Below, one piece after another: positions 1 to 5,857 of a DNA stretch of 8,322 nucleotides (the first letter of the stretch is position 1; each line of letters starts with the position of its first letter). The notes under the pieces are model-generated. The model did not search any database, had not been told where the DNA came from, and worked only from the letters and a program-made list of their open reading frames with translations. The position numbers were made by a program, and so were the translations under genes. Source of the stretch: CBDUUP01 sp965370435 (GTDB lineage: Bacteria; Chloroflexota; Anaerolineae; Anaerolineales; UBA11579); assembly GCA_965370435.1 (NCBI GenBank), contig CBDUUP010000192.1, positions 1-8,322 of the forward strand, given 5' to 3'.

Positions 1-34
1 GCCTGCGGCGATTGAGGCGTATGACGGGGAGTGA
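1..34 (+). CDS. 3' end of an unidentified upstream gene (partial)
   Basis: Reading from position 2, the codons give the C-terminal peptide PAAIEAYDGE followed by TGA at 32-34. Most of the gene lies outside the window, so its product cannot be named. The reading is supported by a diverged copy at 116-187 that keeps the same frame and the same stop: of three base differences before the stop, one is silent and two give a conservative Tyr to Phe change. That pattern suggests real coding sequence. Confidence 0.5.
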   Translation, partial: PAAIEAYDGE

Positions 35-54
35 ATGGCCCGGCTGAAGATTCG

Positions 55-101
55 GCGACTAAAGTCACCGCTACATTTACGAAGTCGGCCTTCGCCGACT
101 T
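55..101 (+). repeat. Intergenic palindromic repeat, copy 1
   Basis: The element holds a GACTAAAGTC palindrome (57-66) and a perfect 8-bp hairpin, AAGTCGGC (82-89) and GCCGACTT (94-101), around a CTTC loop. A second copy in the same orientation lies at 1322-1369, with the same order of parts but compensating stem changes. This looks like a dispersed intergenic repeat that forms structure in RNA or DNA. There is no T-run after the stem, so it is not a classic intrinsic terminator, although it sits where the upstream gene's transcript would end. Confidence 0.75.
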
Positions 102-115
102 TATGGCGTTTCTAG

Positions 116-187
116 TTTCTAGAGAAGGTCATCCGCGCGATCTCGGTGGGGCTGCCTGCGGCGATTGAGGCTTTCGACGGGGAGTGA
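116..187 (+). pseudogene. Duplicated fragment of the upstream gene's 3' end
   Basis: An open frame running from just after a TAG (113-115) to TGA at 185-187 encodes a short peptide ending GLPAAIEAFDGE. This matches the end of the gene at 1-34. Bases 154-202 align with 1-49 at 44 of 49 positions, and similarity continues past the stop through CCCGGCTGAAG (39-49 and 192-202). The fragment has no start codon of its own, so it is best read as a remnant of a tandem duplication with a 153-bp offset. How far the duplication extended 5' cannot be judged because the first copy is cut by the window edge. Confidence 0.45.
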
Positions 188-202
188 AAGACCCGGCTGA
201 AG

Positions 203-317
203 CCTCGAGTCCTGAGGAGTATGCCGTCGGAGAGTGCAAGTGGGCGCAGCAGCGTTCGGCATAGCTCACGTCAAGCGCTGCGACCCTACCTCTCTTAGAA
301 ATTAGCCAGAGATGTTT
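203..317. other. Gene-free stretch before dus
   Basis: No coding sequence is supportable here. The only structure seen is a possible dyad, CGCAGC at 245-250 with GCTGCG at 277-282. An alternative pairing, GCAGCG (249-254) with CGCTGC (276-281), is equally good, so no single fold is convincing. No T-run follows. The stretch is probably the upstream region of the dus promoter. Confidence 0.3.
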
Positions 318-323
318 TATAAT
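318..323 (+). promoter_or_regulatory. Consensus -10 box (TATAAT) for dus
   Basis: A perfect TATAAT lies here, and transcription would begin about 7 bases after it, at about 330, which is the GTG proposed as the dus start codon. The -35 region is weak: TTAGAA at 295-300 with a 17-bp spacer matches the consensus at only three positions. The box lies inside the reading frame if the ATG at 312 is taken as the start, which argues against that start. Confidence 0.45.
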
Positions 324-329
324 TGGGGT

Positions 330-1313
330 GTGACCAAGTCGAATTCATCTACCCCAACCTTCCACGTCGGCGACGTGCCCGTCCAGGGCGACTTGATCCT
401 TTCGCCGATGGACGGCTTCTCCGACCTGCCTTTCCGGGCCATGTGCCGGCGGCTGGGGTCGGCGATGAGCTACACCGAGTTCGTCAACGCCATCGGCATC
501 CTGGAGGGCCATCCCCGGATCCACAAGAAGCTGGAATATCTTCCTGAGGAGCGTCCGGTGGTCTTCCAGCTTTTCGACGATGATCCTGACCGCCTGGTGG
601 AAGCGGCCTTGCGGCTGGGCGAACTGAAGCCGGACATCATTGACGTGAACATGGGCTGCTCGGACCGGCGGGTGGCCGGGCGGGGCGCGGGGGCCGGGCT
701 GCTGCGCACGCCGCTGAAGGTGGCCCGCATCTTCCGCAAGCTGACCGACGCCCTGGATATTCCCGTCACCGGGAAGATCCGGTTGGGGTGGGATGACTAC
801 AGCCTCAACTATCTCCTCATCGCCCGCATCGTGGAGGAGAGCGGGGGCGCGCTGGTGGCCGTTCATGCCCGCACCAAGCAGCAGGCTTTCCGGGGCCAGG
901 CCAACTGGGACGCCATCGCCGAGGTCAAGGAGGCTCTTTCTATCCCCGTCATCGGCAACGGGGACGTGCGCACGGTGGCCGACATCGAGCGCATGAAGGC
1001 CCACACGAAATGCGACGCGGTGATGATCGGCCGGGCCGCCATCGGCAACCCCTGGATCTTCTCCCGCCTGGACCGGGAGCAGGTGGCTCCGGCGCAGGTG
1101 CGGGAGACGATGCTCAAGCACCTGGAGAGCATGTTGTCCTTCTACGACGAGGAGTCCTACACCCCGGATTACGGCCTGGTGCTTTTCCGCAAGCACGCTT
1201 CCCGCTATCTCAGCCCTTACCGCCTCCCCACGGCGGAACGGAAACGCCTGCTGACCTGCGAGAAACCGGATGATTTCTTGCGGCTGCTGGATGATATTCT
1301 GGCCGCGGCGTGA
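330..1313 (+). CDS. dus: tRNA-dihydrouridine synthase (DusB-like)
   Basis: This FMN enzyme would reduce specific uridines in tRNA to dihydrouridine with NAD(P)H in the cytoplasm. Visible motifs, numbered from the GTG start (327 aa): the N-terminal FMN-barrel motif SPMDGFSDLPFR from residue 25; DVNMGC with the presumed catalytic Cys110; Lys149 in GKIRLGWDD; His179 in VHARTKQQAF; NGDV at 210-213; and MIGRAAIGNPW near 232-242, the phosphate-binding end of the barrel. The last 80 or so residues fit the helical tRNA-binding domain. Length is normal for the family. One oddity is that the usual Pro after the catalytic Cys (GCP) is Ser here. Start choice: ATG at 312 is possible (333 aa) but has no Shine-Dalgarno and would place TATAAT inside the gene. 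GTG at 330 fits a leaderless start. Family assignment is firm; the start and exact Dus subtype are not. Confidence 0.93.
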   Translation: MTKSNSSTPTFHVGDVPVQGDLILSPMDGFSDLPFRAMCRRLGSAMSYTEFVNAIGILEGHPRIHKKLEYLPEERPVVFQLFDDDPDRLVEAALRLGELKPDIIDVNMGCSDRRVAGRGAGAGLLRTPLKVARIFRKLTDALDIPVTGKIRLGWDDYSLNYLLIARIVEESGGALVAVHARTKQQAFRGQANWDAIAEVKEALSIPVIGNGDVRTVADIERMKAHTKCDAVMIGRAAIGNPWIFSRLDREQVAPAQVRETMLKHLESMLSFYDEESYTPDYGLVLFRKHASRYLSPYRLPTAERKRLLTCEKPDDFLRLLDDILAAA

Positions 1314-1321
1314 GGGACTCA

Positions 1322-1369
1322 GCGACTAAAGTCGCACCAACAACTGCGAAGTCCGCCCTTCGGCGGACT
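1322..1369 (+). repeat. Intergenic palindromic repeat, copy 2
   Basis: A perfect palindrome GCGACTAAAGTCGC (1322-1335) is followed by an 8-bp hairpin, AGTCCGCC (1350-1357) and GGCGGACT (1362-1369), with a CTTC loop. It has the same architecture and orientation as the element at 55-101, but different stem bases that still pair. It begins about 8 bases after the dus stop codon, so it may act as a 3' transcript structure, though no T-run follows. Confidence 0.78.
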
Positions 1370-1432
1370 GAAAAGCTGACTTTGGAATCTAGTTGGATGC
1401 CTGCGGAGGCGGGTTTTGGGGTGAAATTGGGT

Positions 1433-1580
1433 TGCTATATTCAAAAAACCAAAACTGCATCTTGACAAAATCAATAATAACCTGTAATATATCAATACTC
1501 AACTGTAGAAATATTAGAAAACATAAAGAAATATACATAATATCAAACTATTTTTCGATTTTCTCAATCCCTAACGCAAT
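1433..1580. other. AT-rich island upstream of GNAT 1
   Basis: Base composition falls abruptly here: nearly all of this stretch is A or T in a window otherwise rich in G and C, and the change is sharp on both sides. It has no supportable gene. It contains a strong promoter (1462-1490) and would form a long AU-rich leader of roughly 85 bases for the following gene. No Shine-Dalgarno is visible before that gene's ATG. Confidence 0.6.
1462..1490 (+). promoter_or_regulatory. Sigma-70-type promoter for GNAT 1
   Basis: A perfect -35 TTGACA (1462-1467) is separated by 17 bp from TAATAT (1485-1490), which matches the -10 consensus at four of six positions and is directly preceded by TG. The predicted start is near 1497, about 85 bases upstream of the ATG at 1581. 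The AT-rich surroundings raise the chance of fortuitous matches, but a perfect -35 with ideal spacing in the right place is the best promoter in the window. Confidence 0.55.
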
Positions 1581-2573
1581 ATGGCCGCAACCGCCAGCAT
1601 ACTCCCCGCTTCCACTCCGCCCAACCTGCGCCCCTTCGACGCCGCGCGTGACCTCAGCCCGGTCGCCGACCTGCTGGAACTGAGCTTCGGCGAGAAGCTC
1701 GACCCCGACGGACAGCGCTATCTGCGCGAGATGCGCAAGGCGGCCCGCAGCCCCGGCGTGGTGCGTTGGGCCACCTCAGCGGTTGAGCGGGTGACCTCCC
1801 TCTCCGGCTACGTGTGGGAGGAAGCCGGGCGGGTGGTCGGCAACCTGTCCCTGATCCCCTTCACCGCCCAGGGCAAGCGGATCAACCTGATCGCCAACGT
1901 GGCGGTGCATCCCGACTACCGACGGCAAGGCATCGCCCGGGCCATGACCAACGCGGCCCTGGAATACCTCCAACGCCGCCGGATGCAGGCCGCATGGCTT
2001 CAAGTCCGGGAGGACACTCCCGAGGCCGTCCACCTGTATCGCAGCCTGGGATTCAGAGAACATACCCGCCGCACCGCCTGGATCGCCCACCCTGAGACGC
2101 CCATCAATTTCCCCGCGCCCAGCGTGGCCGCTCTGCCCCGCCAATCCTACGACTGGCCTCAACAGCGGGAACGGCTGCTCCAGACCTACCCCGCCGACGT
2201 CACCTGGCACCTGCCCTTCAAGCTGAACACCCTCAGGCCGGGCTTTTTTGGGTGGCTGGCGCGGTTCTTTGGGGAGGTGAGCGCCCAACATTGGACAGCC
2301 TATCACCAGGACGAGTGGCTGGGCACCGTCACCTGGCAAGGATCCTCCGCCTACGCCGACCGGCTGTGGCTGGCGGCCTCCCCCGAACAAGAAGAGCTGG
2401 CTATACTGGCCCTGATGCCCAAGGTCCGCCAGGTACGCCAGGCCCAGCGGCCTCCCTTCTCCCGCCGTCCCCTCAACTTGAATTATCCTGCCGGACGCGC
2501 CGCCTCGGCTCTGGAGGCCACCGGCTTCACCCCCCGCCGCACGTTGATCTGGATGTCCATCAAGCTTCGATAA
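1581..2573 (+). CDS. GNAT-family N-acetyltransferase, two-domain (GNAT 1)
   Basis: This 330-residue protein is predicted to transfer an acetyl group from acetyl-CoA to an amine; the substrate is unknown. The N-terminal half is a GNAT domain: GRVVGNLSL (83-91) as the beta-4 strand, VAVHPDYRRQGIAR (107-120) as motif A, with RRQGIA forming the CoA pyrophosphate loop, and HLYRSLGF (151-158) as motif B. The C-terminal half (about 185-330) lacks a CoA loop but has a QDEWLGTVTW strand (243-252) and ends EATGFTPRRTLIWM, like a degenerate second GNAT fold. The protein is a clear paralogue of the product of 5871-6863, with the same length and matching blocks such as RDL, WEE.GRVVG, HPD.RR.GIARA and LYRS. 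The ATG has no visible Shine-Dalgarno. The neighbouring ABC operon suggests a role linked to export or detoxification, which is inference. Confidence 0.85.
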   Translation: MAATASILPASTPPNLRPFDAARDLSPVADLLELSFGEKLDPDGQRYLREMRKAARSPGVVRWATSAVERVTSLSGYVWEEAGRVVGNLSLIPFTAQGKRINLIANVAVHPDYRRQGIARAMTNAALEYLQRRRMQAAWLQVREDTPEAVHLYRSLGFREHTRRTAWIAHPETPINFPAPSVAALPRQSYDWPQQRERLLQTYPADVTWHLPFKLNTLRPGFFGWLARFFGEVSAQHWTAYHQDEWLGTVTWQGSSAYADRLWLAASPEQEELAILALMPKVRQVRQAQRPPFSRRPLNLNYPAGRAASALEATGFTPRRTLIWMSIKLR

Positions 2574-2593
2574 AAATAGAAAAAAGATATTGG

Positions 2594-2726
2594 CTAATAG
2601 TGAATAGAGAATTGAGTTTCGACACCTAAACCAACCTTCATATTACTGATTTTCCTTAGCGAATTATTGCTCGGTATCTGTTGTTTTTAATCTATTCTCC
2701 ATTCTCAATTCACCATTCTCTAACTA
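2594..2726. repeat. Heptamer repeats in two inverted arms
   Basis: The + strand has three 7-base units at 2594-2614 (CTAATAG, TGAATAG, AGAATTG). The opposite strand has five in register at 2692-2726 (for example AGAATGG and TGAATTG). Units fit NNARTNG, the same consensus as the CAGTGG-type arrays at 5711-5766 and 6853-6922. Because the arms face each other they could form an imperfect stem around an AT-rich, apparently empty loop (2615-2691). The 232-base gap between GNAT 1 and the ABC ATPase contains nothing else clear; TAAAAT at 2756-2761 is a possible -10 box without a recognisable -35. Confidence 0.6.
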
Positions 2727-2805
2727 TCGGAGCAACTACGCAACTTCTAATAACATAAAATAACCCGCCCCCTACAAGGCGATATCAAAGTCAGGAGAGT
2801 GAATT

Positions 2806-3813
2806 ATGCTTGGAACCGTACGCGTTGAAGAACTCAGCAAGACCTACCTGGTCAAGGAACGCAAGGGGATGTTCAAATCCGAGCAGCGGGAGGTGGAAGC
2901 GCTCAAGAGCGTCTCATTGACGGTCGAGCCGGGCGAGATATTCGGCCTGTTGGGGCCGAACGGGGCGGGCAAGACCACCCTCATCAAGATCCTGACCACC
3001 CTGCTCCTGCCCACCAGCGGAAACGCCTGGTTGAACGGTTTCAATGTCCTCAAGGATGAGAATCCGGTGCGGGCCAGCGTGGGCTGCATGTTGATGGGCG
3101 AGCGGGGCCTCTACTGGAAACTGACCGGGCGGGAGAACCTGGAATATTTCGGCGCTCTTTACCACCTCAACCCCGCCGACCGCAAGCGGCGCGCTCAGGA
3201 ACTGATCGATTTGCTGGATATAGGCGAACTGGCCGACCGCACCGTGGAGACCTACTCCTCAGGGCAGAAGATGAAGCTGGCCTTCGTCAAGTCGCTGGTC
3301 AACGACGCGCCCATCCTCATCCTGGACGAGCCGACCAACACCCTGGACCTGCCCTCCGCCAGCGAACTGCGGGCTATCGTGCGCAAGATGAACGCCGAAG
3401 GCAAGACCATCATCTACACCACTCACATCATGGCGGAGGCCGAATCGCTCTGCGACCGGGTGGCGATCATTGACTACGGCGAACTGCTGGCTATGGGCAC
3501 GGCGGACGAATTGAAGGTCTCCCTGGAACGGGACGCCGTCACCCGCATCTCTGGGGTGATCCCCAGCGCGGCGGTGGAGGCGGTGAAAGCCCTGCCAATG
3601 GTGCTGCAAGCCAACCTGGCCGGGGCGAACGGCGCCCACGAACTCACCGTGGTGACCGACAACGGAAATAACACTCTGCCCCGCCTGATCGAAGCCCTCA
3701 CCCAGAACGGGGCCATCATCCAGGACATTTCGCCTGAGCAGGTCACCCTGGAGGACGTTTTCATCGCCAAGACCGGGCGCACCCTGGCCGAGGATACTAG
3801 CGCGAATGTATAA
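2806..3813 (+). CDS. ABC-2 type exporter, ATP-binding protein
   Basis: This 335-residue ATPase should power export by the two permeases encoded next. Motifs in order: Walker A GPNGAGKTT (50-58); the region VGCMLMGERGLYWKLTGREN (92-111), where the Q-loop should be; an ABC signature YSSGQKMKL (150-158); Walker B ILILDEPTNTLD (170-181) with catalytic Glu175; and the H-loop THI with His207. The last 95 or so residues form the extra C-terminal domain common in drug-exporter ATPases of the DrrA/CcmA-like group, ending LEDVFIAKTGR. The Q-loop glutamine is absent, with Met97 or Gly98 in its place. The start is well supported by AGGAG at 2793-2797, eight bases before ATG. Export of a drug, lipid or polysaccharide is possible; the substrate cannot be read. 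Confidence 0.93.
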   Translation: MLGTVRVEELSKTYLVKERKGMFKSEQREVEALKSVSLTVEPGEIFGLLGPNGAGKTTLIKILTTLLLPTSGNAWLNGFNVLKDENPVRASVGCMLMGERGLYWKLTGRENLEYFGALYHLNPADRKRRAQELIDLLDIGELADRTVETYSSGQKMKLAFVKSLVNDAPILILDEPTNTLDLPSASELRAIVRKMNAEGKTIIYTTHIMAEAESLCDRVAIIDYGELLAMGTADELKVSLERDAVTRISGVIPSAAVEAVKALPMVLQANLAGANGAHELTVVTDNGNNTLPRLIEALTQNGAIIQDISPEQVTLEDVFIAKTGRTLAEDTSANV

Positions 3814-3820
3814 TTTAATA

Positions 3821-3895
3821 GGACGCGGATGAACGCGGATAAGCGCTGATTTTTTATGTTTTTTCAGCGTCCGAAGGCAGCGAAGATCAGCGTCC
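3821..3895. repeat. Decamer repeats and hairpin inside the ABC operon
   Basis: Three adjacent 10-base units, GGACGCGGAT, GAACGCGGAT and AAGCGCTGAT (3821-3850), are followed by a hairpin, CGCTGA (3844-3849) with TCAGCG (3864-3869), whose loop is almost all T. TCAGCGTCC then occurs twice (3864-3872 and 3887-3895), inverted relative to the decamers. This resembles the dispersed GCGGATGAACGCGGAT-type intergenic repeats of many environmental genomes. It occupies nearly all of the 104-base gap between the ATPase and permease 1, where a tight operon would have almost no spacer. Confidence 0.65.
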
Positions 3896-3917
3896 CATTA
3901 CCCAAGGAAGTTTATTT

Positions 3918-4769
3918 ATGACCGTTATAACAGCGCCTACCCTGCGCGCCAAGTTCTCCACGATGCTGGCCAGCACCCGCACCCGGCTGCTCATCATCAG
4001 CCGCTACCCCGGACAGCTCTTCACCGACATCTTCATCCCTATCGTCATCGCCGCAATGCCCATCCTTCTGGGGCGGGCCACCGGGGGGGCCGAGGCGGCC
4101 GAGATATTCGCCGAAAACTCGGGCACTGCCAACTACGTCGGTTTCATGATCATCGGGGCCAGCGTGTTCACCATTGTGAGCACCTCTTTCTGGCACATCG
4201 CCTACTGGCTGCGCTGGGAGATGGAAACCGGCACCATTGAAACCCTATATCTCAGCCCCAGCGGGCGCATCTGGATCATGGCGGGCGTGGCGCTGTACAG
4301 CGGGATGCGTTCAATCACCTCGGCCTTCATCGCCTACTTCGTGGGTTCCTGGATCATGGGCGTAAATCCCCTGGAAGGAGATCTGTTCATCGCGTTCTTG
4401 TTCATCCTGGTGGGGATGATGCCGCTCTACGGCATGACGCTGATCTTTGGGGCGGTGGTCCTCAAGCTCAAGGAAGCCAATGCCCTGGTCGGCCTGATGC
4501 AGTGGGTGGTAAGTTTATTCATGGGCTTATTCTTCCCCGTGGCGGTGTTCCCCCCGGCGCTGAAAGCGATTGCCATGCTCTTCCCGCCCACCTGGATGAC
4601 CAACGGGGTGCGCTCTGCGCTGCTGGGCGTGGGTTTCTTCTTCGAGAAGTGGTACCTGGATATGGCCGTGCTGGGCGTTTTCTTCATCATCACGCCGCTG
4701 TTAGGATACTGGATCTTCGCCAAGGTGGAGACCGGCATCCGCAAGAATGAGGGGGTGGGGAAGTTTTAG
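3918..4769 (+). CDS. ABC-2 type transporter permease 1
   Basis: This 283-residue inner-membrane protein is one half of the exporter's membrane channel. Hydrophobic segments are seen at about 36-52, 72-92, 122-146, 155-182, 190-212 and 247-268, giving six membrane spans as expected. The conserved ABC-2 element lies at EMETGTIETLYLSPSGR (101-117), before span 3. The short cytoplasmic N-terminus contains SRYPGQ (28-33), which parallels SRYPVN in permease 2, so the two are distant paralogues likely to pair as a heterodimer. Start: AAGGAAG at 3904-3910 lies seven bases before ATG. It follows the ATPase gene after a repeat-filled gap. Confidence 0.9.
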   Translation: MTVITAPTLRAKFSTMLASTRTRLLIISRYPGQLFTDIFIPIVIAAMPILLGRATGGAEAAEIFAENSGTANYVGFMIIGASVFTIVSTSFWHIAYWLRWEMETGTIETLYLSPSGRIWIMAGVALYSGMRSITSAFIAYFVGSWIMGVNPLEGDLFIAFLFILVGMMPLYGMTLIFGAVVLKLKEANALVGLMQWVVSLFMGLFFPVAVFPPALKAIAMLFPPTWMTNGVRSALLGVGFFFEKWYLDMAVLGVFFIITPLLGYWIFAKVETGIRKNEGVGKF

Positions 4770-4775
4770 AACGGA

Positions 4776-4822
4776 CTCACCCTCACCCCCAACGACCTTC
4801 GGTCGGGGAGGGTGAGGGTGAG
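4776..4822. repeat. Long C-rich/G-rich hairpin between the permease genes
   Basis: CTCACCCTCACC (4776-4787) pairs perfectly over 12 bp with GGTGAGGGTGAG (4811-4822). Inside, CGACC (4793-4797) pairs with GGTCG (4801-4805), and CCC with GGG between the two stems, leaving small bulges. This is a very stable stem in RNA, located just after the permease 1 stop. No T-run follows, so it is more likely a dispersed repeat or mRNA-processing/stability element than a terminator, since permease 2 must be transcribed through it. Confidence 0.75.
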
Positions 4823-4847
4823 AGAATGATAATAAATATTGTTGTTC

Positions 4848-4851
4848 GAGG
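4848..4851 (+). promoter_or_regulatory. Ribosome binding site deciding the permease 2 start
   Basis: GAGG lies seven bases before the ATG at 4859. An earlier in-frame ATG at 4826 touches the end of the hairpin repeat and would add 11 residues, giving a less plausible N-terminus. The choice of 4859 also makes the two permeases nearly equal in length (282 and 283 residues). Confidence 0.5.
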
Positions 4852-4858
4852 CAATTCT

Positions 4859-5707
4859 ATGCAAAATACAAGTTCATACTCGACCCGGCCCGGTATAAAG
4901 GCCCACTTCCAGACTTTTTTGGCGATGGTGCGCAAGGAATTGATCAGCATGTCGCGCTACCCGGTCAACTTTGTGGCCTCCTTCGGGCAGGTCTTCGTCA
5001 TTGTCGCCGTATTCACTCTGGCAGGGCTGGCTTTCACCCGGCCCGGCGAGGCGGGCGGCAGTTTCTCTGGGGTGATGATCTATGGGTTCGTCCTTTTCAT
5101 ATTCGTCAACGACACCCTTTGGACCATCGGCTATAACGTGCGCCACGAGCAGGTGCAGGGCACCCTGGAGCAGCTTTATCTCAGCCCGGCCAGCAAGTTC
5201 GCCTCCCTGGTGGCCCGGGTCGCCAACCTCTTGATCTGGACCGGGCTGTTGGCGATTGTGGGCGGGGGCGTCATCGGGTTTATGACCGGAAGCCTGCCGA
5301 TGGAGAATCCGTTGTTGGGGCTGTATCTGTTCGTGATGTCCTTGTTGGGGACCTTCGGGGTGGGCTTCGCTTTCGCCGCCATCACCCTATGGTTGAAAGA
5401 GACCGCCAGCACCCTGCTCAACCTTTTGCAGTTTGCCTACATGATCCTTTGCGCCAATTTTTTTCCATTCTCAGCGCTGCCCCCTTATTTGCAGGCGGTC
5501 TCCAAAGTCATCCCCCTGGCTTACTCGGTGGACGCTTTCCGTTCCACGCTGATGGGCTACCCGCCCGGTTTCCCAGAGCTGGCCTCTATCGAGGTGGAGA
5601 TCGTCATCGTCACCGTCTTTGGCTTGCTCATGCCGGTGATCGGTTATTACATGTACCGCAAGGCGGAAGACAGCGCCCGCAGCAAGGGAAGTTTGGCGGC
5701 GTATTAG
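4859..5707 (+). CDS. ABC-2 type transporter permease 2
   Basis: This 282-residue inner-membrane protein is the second, non-identical half of the exporter channel. Six hydrophobic spans are seen at about 41-60, 70-92, 120-143, 152-178, 185-207 and 247-266. The ABC-2 element HEQVQGTLEQLYLSPAS (96-112) matches the equivalent EMETGTIETLYLSP of permease 1. ANFFPFSALPPYLQ (199-212) matches GLFFPVAVFPPALK, and MSRYPVNF (31-38) matches the SRYP motif. The two proteins are therefore divergent paralogues that presumably form a heterodimer with two copies of the single ATPase. ATG at 4826 is an alternative start. The final residues, from about 267, are hydrophilic and cytoplasmic. Confidence 0.9.
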   Translation: MQNTSSYSTRPGIKAHFQTFLAMVRKELISMSRYPVNFVASFGQVFVIVAVFTLAGLAFTRPGEAGGSFSGVMIYGFVLFIFVNDTLWTIGYNVRHEQVQGTLEQLYLSPASKFASLVARVANLLIWTGLLAIVGGGVIGFMTGSLPMENPLLGLYLFVMSLLGTFGVGFAFAAITLWLKETASTLLNLLQFAYMILCANFFPFSALPPYLQAVSKVIPLAYSVDAFRSTLMGYPPGFPELASIEVEIVIVTVFGLLMPVIGYYMYRKAEDSARSKGSLAAY

Positions 5708-5710
5708 TTT

Positions 5711-5766
5711 TCAGTAGGCAGTTGTCAGTAGACAGTGGTCAGTGGGTAATGGGCAGTGAACAGTGG
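5711..5766 (+). repeat. CAGT heptamer tandem array 1
   Basis: Eight 7-base units follow in strict register, of which seven contain CAGT (for example TCAGTAG, ACAGTGG and TCAGTGG); the sixth, GTAATGG, is degenerate. The array begins three bases after the permease 2 stop codon. A related array starts at 6853, so the two bracket the GNAT 2 gene. The form recalls the heptanucleotide short tandemly repeated repetitive (STRR) sequences known from cyanobacteria. From 5767 to about 5855 I see no further gene. Confidence 0.75.
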
Positions 5767-5857
5767 TCGATTGTTGGTGGGTGAAGGATTTTGGGATGAT
5801 TGGCATTAAGAGTTCAGGAGGGAATTTATTTTCGAGGACGTTGATAATCTAATTCAT

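Noticed and set aside
345..1196. Long open frame on the - strand opposite dus
   Set aside because: It is antisense to a gene with clear Dus motifs, shows no recognisable domain and is rich in Pro, Arg, Gly and His, as expected from a shadow frame in GC-rich DNA.
1350..1369. Intrinsic terminator after dus
   Set aside because: The hairpin is strong but is followed by GAAAAGCTG rather than a T-run, and the same structure occurs elsewhere as a dispersed repeat, so it is annotated as a repeat.
1393..1683. Open frame of 96 codons spanning the AT-rich island
   Set aside because: It overlaps the GNAT 1 start in another frame, has no ribosome binding site and changes composition abruptly along its length, so it looks accidental.
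1776..2390. 204-codon - strand open frame inside GNAT 1
   Set aside because: It is a shadow of GNAT 1 with no start signal and Gly/Pro-rich low-complexity content.
5816..5821. Perfect AGGAGG Shine-Dalgarno
   Set aside because: No ATG, GTG or TTG occurs at a usable distance downstream, and the following frames are short, so it does not start a supportable gene. It could be a leftover of a lost start.
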